Shown: positions 20,953 through 30,750, counted from the stretch's first letter. The stretch: DNA of 64,000 bases from JAGNDO01 sp963704975 (GCA_963704975.1 CAVPIK010000022.1:18456-82455); one strand, 5' to 3'. Program-made: numbers and translations. Notes: a model not told the origin generated them from the sequence alone.

Positions 20953-21835
20953 TTATTGGCCCTTCTGCTTTGGCGGCCTGTTCCCGGGCCTTGCGCTGAA
21001 GGCTGCGCGCCTTTTCCCACAAATAGAGCAGGTTGGCCTGGTGGAACTGCTGCACCATGCCCCCCAGGGGAATACGGCTGCGGCCAAACTCCTCCACGCC
21101 GTGCTGGATCAGATCCCGCTTGGTGGCTCCCTCGGCCATCAACCGGGCCACCAAAGCCTCGATGTCGTCCAGATATTTGGCCGTCTCGTCAATGCTGCTG
21201 GTGACCTCTCCCCGCAACAAAATGTCCCCATGCCCCTGGACAATACTCTCCAAATTATACTCGTGCAGATTGGCCAGGGAGCGGCGATAGGCATCCCGAT
21301 CCGCAAAGGGGGAGGCGATCAAGGGCACGGGCATCATCAGATCGCTGGCGAAGAGCACCTTGTCCTCCCGCACATGCACCGAGCAGACCTCTGGGCTGGG
21401 CCCAGGGCTGTGGAAGATATGCACCGTCTTGCCGCCCAGGCGGATCACCATGCCCTCGTTAAAGATGATCTTGGGCAGGCGAATCTCCACCTCCCGCAGT
21501 TCGGGCGTGTGCTCTTTGGCATCATCCAGCCCCTTGCGCCCAAACTTGATCAACATGTCTCGGCAATACTCGTGGGTAATCAGCTCCGCTTCGGGGAAAA
21601 GATAGGAGCCATAGACATGGTCCGCGTGGCTGATGGTGTTGATCACATATTTGATGCCTTCGGGGCAATTGCGCTTGGCAAATTCAACAATCTGCTTGGT
21701 TTCGGACGGATAAGGCAGGGTATCGATCAAGATCCCCCCCTCTGGGGTGATCACCAGACCGGCGTTGACTTCGACAAACATCTCGCTGGTAAAGACCCAA
21801 GTATCGTCCGCCACGCGGGTACGTATAATGGCCAC
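20953..21835 (-). CDS. Metallo-beta-lactamase-fold protein with two altered metal ligands
   Basis: The chosen start is GTG 21835, six bases after AGGAG, giving VAIIRTRVADDTWVFTSEMF. The MBL fold is clear (NAGLVITPEGGILIDTLPYP, YVINTISHADHVYGSYLFPE, VLFASDLMMPVPLI, SIVQGHGDILL). In the HxHxDH motif the first His is Ile (I-S-H-A-D-H), and the PGH motif reads PGP. The Asp and the last His remain. A C-terminal helical region follows (LVARLMAEGATKRDLIQHGV). The frame continues to 20861, but a one-base shift in AAAGCAG would end it at TAA 20953-20955 (REQAAKQKGQ), just before the next start; this fits operon spacing better. Activity may be reduced or use one metal. Confidence 0.68.
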
Positions 21836-22187
21836 GGTCTGCTCCTGTACTAAACGTGATGAAATGGCCGACCCGGCGGGCAAACCGTTCACTCCCCTCT
21901 GCCCCCCGGCCCCCAATTCTGGGGGAGGTCGTGGACAGTTCCCCCCAAAGTTGGGGGGGTAGGGGGGCGAACGACGACCCGGCGGGTCACGGCCATTGAA
22001 TAGAGGTCACAGCATCTTCTCAATATCCAGAGGCGAAGAAGTTCGACTTTTTTCAAAAGTCGAACTTCTGGGTTGACCAGCCCCGTTTTATTGAGATAAA
22101 ACAAGTCACGTTGAAAAGCTGGGCGCAGTGTATCATAGTGTGCCATAAAAGGTCAACAAAGTAGACATAAATACACACTTATGGCGT
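21836..22187. other. Intergenic region with a dispersed hairpin
   Basis: No gene is seen. It contains G-runs around 21910-21965, a 15-bp hairpin at 22037-22069 (listed separately), and AT-rich sequence at 22100-22190 downstream of the small RNA terminator. Confidence 0.4.
22037..22069. repeat. 15-bp hairpin AGAAGTTCGACTTTT (copy 1)
   Basis: Perfect inverted repeat with loop TTC. The same 15-bp arms with loop GAC occur at 55416-55448, so this is a dispersed repeat. Confidence 0.7.
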
Positions 22188-22448
22188 ACAAAAAACCGGC
22201 GCCCCTGCAAAGAGGTGGCGCCGGTTTAAGAAAATAGAGAACTGTTTGGGCGAAAAGATAACCCCGCAATGCCGTGCGAGCAGTGGGTTCGACCCGGAAG
22301 TCGCAAGTGGGTGCTGGTTGAGCGCTTCCGTCTTACCTAGGCCCACCAGGGGTCAGGCTGACACATCCACGCTACATCACCATGCTCCCATAGTTAAAAC
22401 GTTGGCTCGCCCCGTATTCTGATCAATCACGCACATCGCAGGGTTGTA
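22188..22448 (-). ncRNA. Structured small RNA, 6S-like candidate
   Basis: A non-coding stretch on the aspS strand with its own promoter and a strong intrinsic terminator. The first bases AACCCTGCGATGTGCG can pair with CGCACGGCATTGCGGGGTT about 165 bases later, closing a body of about 183 bases. That is the size and overall layout (closing stem, open middle, inner hairpins) of 6S RNA. Inner pairs such as GACCC/GGGTC and CTGGT/ACCAG support a folded RNA. I checked for signature motifs of SRP RNA, tmRNA and RNase P RNA and do not see them. 6S RNA has weak sequence conservation, so the identity is tentative, but an independently transcribed RNA is well supported. Confidence 0.45.
22193..22227 (-). 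terminator. Intrinsic terminator of the small RNA
   Basis: On the minus strand AAACCGGCGCC pairs with GGCGCCGGTTT (11 bp), followed by a T-rich run. Confidence 0.8.
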
Positions 22449-22453
22449 TCCAT

Positions 22454-22482
22454 ACTATAGCACAAGTATTTTTTAGCCGCAA
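22454..22482 (-). promoter_or_regulatory. Promoter of the small RNA
   Basis: On the minus strand the -10 is TATAGT (22459-22454) and a weak -35 candidate is TTGCGG about 17 bases upstream. The predicted start near 22447 coincides with the start of the closing stem. Confidence 0.45.
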
Positions 22483-22493
22483 ACAGGTTTTGA

Positions 22494-22564
22494 AAGGGTG
22501 AAGGGGTGAAAGGGTGAAAGGGTGGTTATCACCCCTTCACCCGCTCACCCCTTCACCCGCTCGC

Positions 22565-22568
<4 letters not shown>
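22494..22568. repeat. Octamer-armed hairpin (GAAAGGGT words)
   Basis: GAAAGGGT, GAAGGGGT, GAAAGGGT, GAAAGGGT, a short loop, then CCCCTTCA, CCCGCTCA, CCCCTTCA, CCCGCTCG. It sits at the 3' end of aspS and supplies its last codons and stop. Confidence 0.65.
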
Positions 22569-24370
<1,802 letters not shown>

Positions 24371-24433
24371 GGTTCTTACATCCGATCCTGATGGGTAGGT
24401 TGAGATTTTGAAAGTAACACGATATAGATGGGC

Positions 24434-24462
24434 ATTATAGCCGTGACCCGAAGCCGGTGCAA
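24434..24462 (-). promoter_or_regulatory. aspS promoter
   Basis: On the minus strand TTGCAC (24462-24457), a 17-base spacer and perfect TATAAT (24439-24434). Predicted start is near 24427, giving a leader of about 57 bases. Confidence 0.65.
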
Positions 24463-24499
24463 TTTTGGGGCAACCCGGCTGTGGGCACAGGGACGTTTC

Positions 24500-24682
24500 G
24501 TAGGGGCACGAGGTGGGATGGCGGAAGAATCTCCGGGAAGAACGACTATTTCCATCGCCATCCTACCTCGTGCCCGGCTTTTCATTCATTCACATTGCTC
24601 GCGCCAAGCCGGGCACGAGGTGTGGCGGATGCAAATTCAGCCGTTGTAAGATCATCCTTTCCGCCACACCTCGTGCCCCTAC
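24500..24682. repeat. Compound inverted-repeat element
   Basis: Outer ends GTAGGGGCACGAGGTG and CACCTCGTGCCCCTAC are complementary. Inside are three alternative hairpins built from the same words: GGCACGAGGTGGGATGGCG with its partner, GTGCCCGGCTT/AAGCCGGGCAC, and GGGCACGAGGTGTGGCGGA with its partner. It looks like two related hairpin units joined tail to head. No gene is visible in the rest of the 24371-24828 gap except the two promoters. Confidence 0.6.
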
Positions 24683-24755
24683 ATCGTTGGACCCCTACCG
24701 TGTTGGCCCAGCGCACCTTCGCGCCAACAAAGGCCCTAGCAAATAACCAAAGCAG

Positions 24756-24785
24756 TTGGCCCATCCGCCGGAAATCAAGTATACT
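24756..24785 (+). promoter_or_regulatory. Promoter for the wax-ester-synthase-like gene and the signalling cluster
   Basis: TTGGCC (24756-24761), an 18-base spacer and TATACT (24780-24785). The leader would be about 37 bases. Confidence 0.45.
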
Positions 24786-24828
24786 CCACCTACGATCTCC
24801 ATCTTCTTTCGACTCAAAAGGCATCCCA

Positions 24829-26427
24829 ATGGCAGATAATCTCAAACGCGAAACCATGCGCAGCGTGGACACGGCATGGCTCCGCATGGATGACCCCACC
24901 AATTTAATGATCATCAATGGGGTGATGATGTTCCGGGGAACCCTGGATCTGGAGCGGGTGCGGCGCACGGTGGAGGCGCGTATGTTGCGCTATGGCCGTT
25001 TCGGCCAGCGGGTGATGGAACAGCCCCTGGGCGTGGGCGCCCCCTATTGGGAGGACGATCCCAACTTCCACATCAACAGCCATGTCAAACGGCTGGCCCT
25101 GCCCGATCCTGGCAACGACCAGACCCTGCAAGAATTGGTCGGCGACATGATGGCCGTGCCCATGGACTTGACCAAGCCCCCGTGGCAGATCTATGTGATC
25201 GAGAACTATCGCGGCCATGATCGACACGGCCAGCCCATCGACAACGGCACCGTGGTTTTCACCCGTCTGCACCATTGCATCGCCGACGGCATGGCCCTGA
25301 TGCAGGTCTTTTTGTCCCTGACCGACGAACTGGCCGACGCCCCGGAAGACGGCAAAGAACCCAGCCGCCGCCGGACCCCAACGAGCGATCTGCCCCCCTT
25401 GCTTCGCCTGCTGCAATCCCGCACCCGCACCGCCGTGGACCTGGGCCGGGCCTTGCTCAACGAAGGCTCCCGCACCCTGAGCAATCCCTTTTATGGCCTG
25501 GGCCTGACCCGGCTGGCGGTCGAGCTGGCCACGGACAGCGCGGCGGAGCTGGCCAACCTGGCCCTCATGCCCCCGGATCCCCAGACCGTGCTCAAGGGCA
25601 AGCTGGGGGTGGCCAAAAGCGTGGCCTGGTCCGAGCCCATCTCCCTGGCAGATGTCAAGCGCATCGGCAAGGCCACGGGGGCCACGGTCAACGATGTGTT
25701 GATGACCGCGGCCACTGCCGCCCTGCGCAGCTATATCCAAAGCCGGGGCGAATCCGCCGAAGGGGTGGAGGTGCGGGCGGCCATCCCGGTCAACCTGCGA
25801 CCGCCGGGCAAAGCCGGGGATCTGGGCAACAACTTCGCCCTGGTCTTCCTGGCCCTGCCCGTGGGGATTGCCGCCACCCAAGCCCGCCTCAAAGAGGTCA
25901 AGCACCGCATGGATGCCCTCAAGGGATCGTCCCAGGCTATGGTGGCCTATGGCATCCTGCAAGCCTTGGGGCGGATGCCCGGCCCGATCGAATCCCAGGC
26001 GGTGCAGTTCTTTGCCAGCAAAGCCACCACCGTGCTCACCAATGTGCCCGGCCCCCAACAGCCCCTCTATTTTACGGGCAGCCCCATCGAAAAGATCCTC
26101 TTCTGGGTGCCCCAATCCGGGCGACTGGGCATGGGCATCAGCATCTTCAGCTACAACGGCACCGTCACCCTGGGCGTGGCCACGGACACCGGCCTGGTCC
26201 CGGACCCGGACCAGATCGTGGCCGGTTTCCACACCGCCTATGCAGACCTGCTCGCTTTGGTTGAGGAAGAACGCCCGACGCAGACGGAAAATTTGCCTCT
26301 GGTATCCACAAGCATGGTAGACGAAGTCGGGGGCTTCTGTGCCGCCCAAACCAAAACAGGCAATCCATGTCGCAACCGACCCATGGCCGGTTCCGCCTAT
26401 TGTCGCGTCCACCAGACCGCCACCTAA
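24829..26427 (+). CDS. WS/DGAT-family acyltransferase with a Cys/His tail
   Basis: 532 residues from ATG 24829. The active-site motif HHxxxDG is present as LHHCIADGMALM (about residue 148). Other family blocks are RRTVEARMLRYGRFGQRVME, ATGATVNDVLMTAATAALRS, AAIPVNLRPPGKAGDLGNNF, TTVLTNVPGPQQPLYFTG and GISIFSYNGTVTLGV. The family joins fatty acyl-CoA to alcohols or diacylglycerol at the membrane, making wax esters or triacylglycerol. After the normal end comes a tail, FCAAQTKTGNPCRNRPMAGS then AYCRVHQ, which forms a CCCH-type metal-binding motif not expected in this family. It may lead the following signalling genes (36-base gap). Substrate not determined. Confidence 0.85.
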   Translation: MADNLKRETMRSVDTAWLRMDDPTNLMIINGVMMFRGTLDLERVRRTVEARMLRYGRFGQRVMEQPLGVGAPYWEDDPNFHINSHVKRLALPDPGNDQTLQELVGDMMAVPMDLTKPPWQIYVIENYRGHDRHGQPIDNGTVVFTRLHHCIADGMALMQVFLSLTDELADAPEDGKEPSRRRTPTSDLPPLLRLLQSRTRTAVDLGRALLNEGSRTLSNPFYGLGLTRLAVELATDSAAELANLALMPPDPQTVLKGKLGVAKSVAWSEPISLADVKRIGKATGATVNDVLMTAATAALRSYIQSRGESAEGVEVRAAIPVNLRPPGKAGDLGNNFALVFLALPVGIAATQARLKEVKHRMDALKGSSQAMVAYGILQALGRMPGPIESQAVQFFASKATTVLTNVPGPQQPLYFTGSPIEKILFWVPQSGRLGMGISIFSYNGTVTLGVATDTGLVPDPDQIVAGFHTAYADLLALVEEERPTQTENLPLVSTSMVDEVGGFCAAQTKTGNPCRNRPMAGSAYCRVHQTAT

Positions 26428-26462
26428 ACCCCATCACCCACATTGACCCCCAGGAGAAAGAA

Positions 26463-26861
26463 ATGACCACCGAAACCAAACAACCCGCCCTGGCCATGGG
26501 ATCCGAGCAACAGATCGACCGTGTGCGGGAGCTGATCGTCGGCCCCTACTTGCGCGAACAGAGCCAGCGCTTCCAAGACCTGAGCCGGGACATGGGGCGG
26601 CTTGAGCAAGAGATTGCCCGCTTGTCCGAGCAATTGGCCAGCCAAGAACAAGAGCAGAGCAAGCGGATGCAGGCCGTGCGCCAAGAGCAGCGAGATGGGG
26701 ACGAAGCCCTGCGCAGCGAACTGCGGTCCACCGCCCAGCAGTTGACCGCGGACAAGATGGAGCGCAGCGCCTTGGGCGAACTCTTCATCGAACTGGGCAC
26801 CCAGATCAAGGCGGGTGGCTCTCTGGGCACCTTCTTGTCCGACCTGCTGGCCGCAGAATAA
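26463..26861 (+). CDS. Small coiled-coil protein of the GTPase cluster
   Basis: 132 residues with an SD (AGGAG) seven bases before ATG. The N-terminal half is a long heptad coiled coil (RFQDLSRDMGRLEQEIARLS, EQLASQEQEQSKRMQAVRQE). The C-terminus, LGELFIELGTQIKAGGSLGT, may be a short helical docking piece. It has no signal peptide and no membrane helix. The next gene starts 13 bases after the stop, so they are probably co-translated and may interact through coiled coils. I do not recognise a family. Confidence 0.65.
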   Translation: MTTETKQPALAMGSEQQIDRVRELIVGPYLREQSQRFQDLSRDMGRLEQEIARLSEQLASQEQEQSKRMQAVRQEQRDGDEALRSELRSTAQQLTADKMERSALGELFIELGTQIKAGGSLGTFLSDLLAAE

Positions 26862-26874
26862 TCGAGTGAAGGAT

Positions 26875-27915
26875 ATGGCCGTGGCGGAAAAGCAGACGCC
26901 AGCAGATCACCAAACCCAATCCTCACATGGGCAGACCGAACAGGATGCCATGGATGTCCTGCGCGGTCTGTTGCTTGGGGACGATCGGGCACATGTCGCC
27001 AATTTGGCGACGCAGATCGACGATCTCTCCGCCAAGGTCGACGACGATGAGGTCCTGATCCAACGGATCAACCCGATCCTGGGTGAGGCCATCCGGCGCA
27101 CTATCCGGGATTCTCGGGAAGAGATGATCGACGCCCTCTACCCCATCATCGGCCAATTGGTGCTGCGGGCCGTCACCGAGGCCATGCGGGATCTGGCCCG
27201 CACCATCGACGCCCGCATGCGCCGCACCATCAGCCCCAGCAGTGTGGCCCGGCGCATCCAGGCCCAGGTCAGCGGCGTCTCCGGCGCGGATGTGATGTTG
27301 CGGGACGTGCTGCCCTTTGAGATCAGCGAGATCTTCCTGATCCACCGGGAGAGCGGTCTGCTTCTACACCATGTCTCCTCTGAAACAACCGACGATGAGC
27401 ATGCCCAGGACGATTCGGACATCATCAGCGGCATGTTGACCGCCATTTCCGAATTTGTGCGTGATGCCTTTGGCACAGAAGAATTGGAGCGAGAGGGTGC
27501 TGATCTGGATGAGATCCAATATGGGGATGCCAGCGTCCTGCTGGAGAAGGGTCGTCATGCCTACATCGCCGTGGTGACGGACGGGGTGGAGCCAGCAGGG
27601 TTCCGCGCCCAACTGCGTCAATGTGTGCAGGCGTTTGATCTGGCCAACAAAGATCTATTGCAAGCCTATGACGGCAACAGCGCCACCCTGCGCCAGATCG
27701 ACCGCAGCCTGGCCCCGCTTCACGCCTATGTGCGGACAAGCCCGGCAGCCATCACAGCGGCCCCGGCCCAGCCATCCGCCGCTGTTGAGGAGGCCAAAAC
27801 CTCGTCCAGCCCAGGGCGCTTCGGCCTGATCACCGGTCTGATCCTTCTGGCCCTGGCGATCTGGCTGATCGTCTGGCTCATCACCCGAACGGCAGTAGAT
27901 CACACCAACAATTGA
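26875..27915 (+). CDS. Tail-anchored protein with a longin/roadblock-like central domain
   Basis: 346 residues. N-terminal coiled coil (LATQIDDLSAKVDDDEVLIQ), then amphipathic helices (IRDSREEMIDALYPIIGQLV). The central domain, about 150-270, reads FEISEIFLIHRESGLLLHHV, DSDIISGMLTAISEFVRDAF and DASVLLEKGRHAYIAVVTDG. This pattern occurs N-terminal to OmpA domains in some bacterial envelope proteins; here no OmpA domain follows. The protein ends in one membrane helix (FGLITGLILLALAIWLIVWL), giving a tail-anchored topology. The strand-helix layout of the central domain resembles longin/roadblock folds that pair with small GTPases, which fits the Rab-like GTPase encoded 29 bases downstream. The pairing is inference. 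Confidence 0.65.
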   Translation: MAVAEKQTPADHQTQSSHGQTEQDAMDVLRGLLLGDDRAHVANLATQIDDLSAKVDDDEVLIQRINPILGEAIRRTIRDSREEMIDALYPIIGQLVLRAVTEAMRDLARTIDARMRRTISPSSVARRIQAQVSGVSGADVMLRDVLPFEISEIFLIHRESGLLLHHVSSETTDDEHAQDDSDIISGMLTAISEFVRDAFGTEELEREGADLDEIQYGDASVLLEKGRHAYIAVVTDGVEPAGFRAQLRQCVQAFDLANKDLLQAYDGNSATLRQIDRSLAPLHAYVRTSPAAITAAPAQPSAAVEEAKTSSSPGRFGLITGLILLALAIWLIVWLITRTAVDHTNN

Positions 27916-27943
27916 CCCGATCACCCATGAAAGATTGTCGTCC

Positions 27944-28492
27944 ATGAACAACCCAATTTCATCCGATGCCCAGCCCATGGCTACCTATAGCAAAAAGATC
28001 TGCTTGCTGGGAGATTTTGCCGTTGGCAAAACCAGCCTGGTGCGCAAATTTGTCTATGACCTCTTTGATGACAAATATATCAGCACCATCGGCGTCAAAG
28101 TCAGCCGCAAAACCATTGCTGCGCTCACCGATAATGGCGTGGCAGAGCTGACCATGATGTTGTGGGATCTGGCGGGCAGCGAAGACTTCAGCCATATCCG
28201 AGCCAACTACTTGCGCGGTTCCGCCGGGGCCATCCTGGTCTGCGACCTGACCCGTCCAGAGACCCTGACAAATCTGCGCACCTATGTCCAGGATCTGCGG
28301 GAGCAGATTGAAGATCCCAAGTTGATTTTGGCCGCCAACAAGGTGGATCTGCGAGACGAGCATCGCATCAGCGAGGCCGAAATCGCCGCCCTGGCCGAAG
28401 AATTGGGCACTTCGCTGGTCTTCACCAGCGCCAAGACCGGCCAGGGCGTCGACGAGATCTTCCGTACCCTGGGCAGCATGTTAATCAAGTGA
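27944..28492 (+). CDS. Rab/Ras-like small GTPase
   Basis: About 182 residues from ATG 27944; a second in-frame ATG at 27977 (MATYSKKICLLGDFAVGKTS) is possible. All G motifs are visible: G1 GDFAVGKTS, G3 WDLAGSED, G4 NKVD, G5 TSAK. The fold opens like eukaryotic Rab proteins. In G3 the usual catalytic Gln after DxAG is Ser, so intrinsic hydrolysis is probably low and a partner may be needed. There is no prenylation motif, so membrane recruitment must come from a partner such as the tail-anchored neighbour. It likely acts as a GTP switch controlling the adjacent histidine kinase or an envelope process. Confidence 0.88.
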   Translation: MNNPISSDAQPMATYSKKICLLGDFAVGKTSLVRKFVYDLFDDKYISTIGVKVSRKTIAALTDNGVAELTMMLWDLAGSEDFSHIRANYLRGSAGAILVCDLTRPETLTNLRTYVQDLREQIEDPKLILAANKVDLRDEHRISEAEIAALAEELGTSLVFTSAKTGQGVDEIFRTLGSMLIK

Positions 28493-28501
28493 GGGATGGA
28501 A

Positions 28502-28556
28502 CGTGTTGCGTGTTGCGGATGGCAAACCCACGCAATACGCAACACGCAACACCCTA
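28502..28556. repeat. Heptamer-armed hairpin (GTGTTGC words)
   Basis: GTGTTGC, GTGTTGC, a short spacer, then ACGCAAT, ACGCAAC, ACGCAAC. It lies inside the operon between the GTPase and the kinase and could modulate downstream expression. Confidence 0.65.
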
Positions 28557-28577
28557 ATCCGGCGAGGAATAGACCTT

Positions 28578-29838
28578 GTGACGAACAGATTTCAGATCGA
28601 TTCAACAGGCTACGACCAGATCCTGCAGGCCCGACGCATTGCCGTCTTCATCACCGATCTGGACCAGATCATCATGAACGGCAAGGGCGATACAGAGGTC
28701 ATGCGCGCGGTTCTCCACGAGCAGCTTCTTGCAGAGCGTGCCTTGGACCAGATCGGCCCGCCGCCCTTTATCGGCCAAAGCATTTGGGAGATTATCCCAG
28801 AGTTGACCAGCTACGAAATGGAGGTCGCCTCGATCCTGGGCGAGATGCTGCCGGCCTTGGATCTGCGCTGGATCAACCGCACACAGCGGGACAACCCAAA
28901 GAGCGGTCAAGAGACCGAGCCGACCACTCGCTATTTGGATGTAACCGTGCGCCCCTATCGCCACCAAACCGATTCAACCATTCTCGGTCTGCTCTTTATT
29001 GTGGAGGATACCAGCGACAGCGGCTCCCAGCACCAGCAGATCGTCCAGACTCGCAACGACCTGTTTTTGATCAAAGATCAATTGCAGCAACACAGCCAAG
29101 ATTTGACCATCGCCAATGCAGAACTGGCCCATGCGACCCGAACCAAATCCCAATTTGTTTCTGTGGCCGCCCATGAATTGCGCACCCCCTTGGCCGCCAT
29201 CACAGGCTACGTGGATCTGCTTCTGGATGGCATGTTCGGCCCCCTGAACGATGAGCAGACCAAGTTTCTCAACATCGTCCTGGGCAGCGCCCGACGGCTG
29301 CTGGACATCACCAACAACCTGCTCGACGTCACCATGATCGAGTCCGGCCACATCGAGCTTGTCCTCAACCCGGTGGACTTGGGCCCACTGATCAAACGCG
29401 TCATCCTGGAACTACACCCCATCTATCAGAACCGGAACCAGGATCTCACCGCCTATTTGGAAGAAGACCTCAACCCGGCCATGATCGACGAAACCCGGAC
29501 CTTTCAGATCTTGTCCAATTTGATCAGCAACGCCAGCAAATATACGCCCCAGGGCGGCAAAATCTCTGTCTACTTTGCAGCCATCGGACTCGCCAGGGTT
29601 TGTGCAAATTGGGATCCAAGATACGGGCGTGGGCATCCCTTTGGAAGATCAGGAGCGCATGTTCAGTCGTTTCTTTCGCGCCTCGTCGGCCCAACTGGTC
29701 AACGCCAGCGGGGCAGGGTTGGGGCTACACATCACCCGGCACCTGGTCGAACTCCACGGCGGGCAGATCTGGTTTGAGAGTATACCCGGCCAGGGCACCA
29801 CATTTACTGTCACCCTGCCGCTTTGGGAAGACAAGTAA
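28578..29838 (+). CDS. PAS-type sensor histidine kinase of the GTPase cluster, frameshifted
   Basis: GTG 28578 is preceded by GAGG at about 10 bases. The N-terminal 170 residues are PAS-like (ARRIAVFITDLDQIIM, TRYLDVTVRPYR, GLLFIVEDTSD). A coiled linker leads to the HisKA domain with H-box FVSVAAHELRTPLAAITGY (His about 199), then the HATPase: N-box ILSNLISNASKYTPQGG, G1 DTGVGIPL, G2 SGAGLGLHITRHL. One shift at about 29575 separates the N-box from the rest. No membrane helix, so it is cytoplasmic and likely receives its signal through the GTPase or the tail-anchored protein. No response regulator lies next door. Confidence 0.82.
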
Positions 29839-29905
29839 CACCCCTCACCGCAAAGAACCGTTCGTCCCATCTTTCAGCTACCCCACGCAAAAGGAGTGAT
29901 CCAAC

Positions 29906-30238
29906 ATGTCACAAATGGTTGTCTGTCCAAAATGCGGCCAAGAGCGCGGCGTGTTGGAAAACCGCCGCCAACATCCCAAGAGCGGTACCACTGTCGGGGC
30001 CTGGCGCATCTCCTATGGCTTGGCGGCAGGCATAGCGACTCTGGCCGTGGGGATCGTGGCGATCTTTATCAATTTGAGCAGCCAAGATGCCTTTATCGAC
30101 CTGTTTTCCCTCTTCTTTGCCGCCATCGCCGTTGCGTTGGCCATATACATCCTTGGGACCACCTTTTATATCTCCCGATGGGTGCCAATCCAAGAGATGC
30201 GTTGCCAGGCCTGCGCCCACAAATGGCCGCCCCAATAG
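29906..30238 (+). CDS. Small zinc-ribbon membrane protein
   Basis: 110 residues, ATG 29906 with a good SD (AAAGGAG). It begins MSQMVVCPKCGQERGVLE, has two membrane helices (GLAAGIATLAVGIVAIFINL and LFSLFFAAIAVALAIYILGT) and ends EMRCQACAHKWPPQ. The two CxxC pairs flank the helices, so both ends face the same side and can build one zinc ribbon. It is the last gene of the cluster starting at 24.8 or 26.5 kb (67 bases after the kinase). Function unknown. Confidence 0.65.
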   Translation: MSQMVVCPKCGQERGVLENRRQHPKSGTTVGAWRISYGLAAGIATLAVGIVAIFINLSSQDAFIDLFSLFFAAIAVALAIYILGTTFYISRWVPIQEMRCQACAHKWPPQ

Positions 30239-30285
30239 CGGCGGTTCAACCCTCCAAGTTTTTTGTATTTCAGCGCATTCTCAGC

Positions 30286-30314
30286 TTGACATTCAGATCG
30301 ACTTCGTTCATAAT
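30286..30314 (+). promoter_or_regulatory. Strong promoter of the cold-shock gene
   Basis: TTGACA (30286-30291), 17-base spacer, CATAAT (30309-30314). The predicted start near 30321 leaves a leader of about 150 bases, the typical long leader of cspA-type genes. Confidence 0.7.
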
Positions 30315-30360
30315 GCAACGTACAAGATCGTGTAAGTTCTGTACGACTAACGCAAGTCAG

Positions 30361-30383
30361 CCGCTCGGATCTACATCGAGCGG
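30361..30383 (+). promoter_or_regulatory. Hairpin in the cspA leader
   Basis: CCGCTCG and CGAGCGG pair (7 bp) around a 9-base loop within the leader. It may be a thermo-responsive or attenuating element; the following T-content (CTTATTGTTTAG) is modest. Confidence 0.4.
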
Positions 30384-30469
30384 CTTATTGTTTAGCAGTT
30401 GGGGAACGACCACACCTTGTACCGTCTACAGTCTGTAGTAAAGATCCAATCAAGAAAGGAAGTTTCCCA

Positions 30470-30682
30470 ATGAGTGACAAAGTTAAGGGCACCGTGAAGT
30501 GGTTCAGCGATCAGAAGGGCTTTGGTTTCATTGCCCCCGATTCCGGCTCCAATGATGTCTTCGTGCACCACAGCGCCATCCTGTCCAGCGGTTTCCGAAC
30601 CCTGGCCGAGGGTGATCGCGTTGAGTTCGCCATCGAGCAGGGCAAAAAAGGCCCCGCCGCTGCCGAGGTCACCAAGATCTAG
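30470..30682 (+). CDS. cspA: Cold-shock protein
   Basis: 70 residues starting MSDKVKGTVKWFSDQKGFGF. RNP1 (KGFGFI) and RNP2 (VFVHHSAI) RNA-binding motifs are intact, and length and OB-fold are standard. AAAGGAAG precedes the ATG. It binds single-stranded RNA/DNA and acts as an RNA chaperone. The strong promoter, long leader and own terminator show a single-gene unit, likely abundant. Confidence 0.95.
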   Translation: MSDKVKGTVKWFSDQKGFGFIAPDSGSNDVFVHHSAILSSGFRTLAEGDRVEFAIEQGKKGPAAAEVTKI

Positions 30683-30750
30683 GTCTCTGCGCATTCGTGC
30701 GCACCCCGGTGCTTGTATTAAGCGGTCCTTGACCGTTTGAGAAAATCGCC

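Noticed and set aside
22188..22448. SRP RNA, tmRNA or RNase P RNA
   Set aside because: The signature motifs (SRP GGAAG tetraloop region in its full context, tmRNA tRNA-like ends and tag frame, RNase P AGGAAAGTC block) are not found on either strand. A T-loop-like GGGTTCGACCC is present but without a tRNA body.
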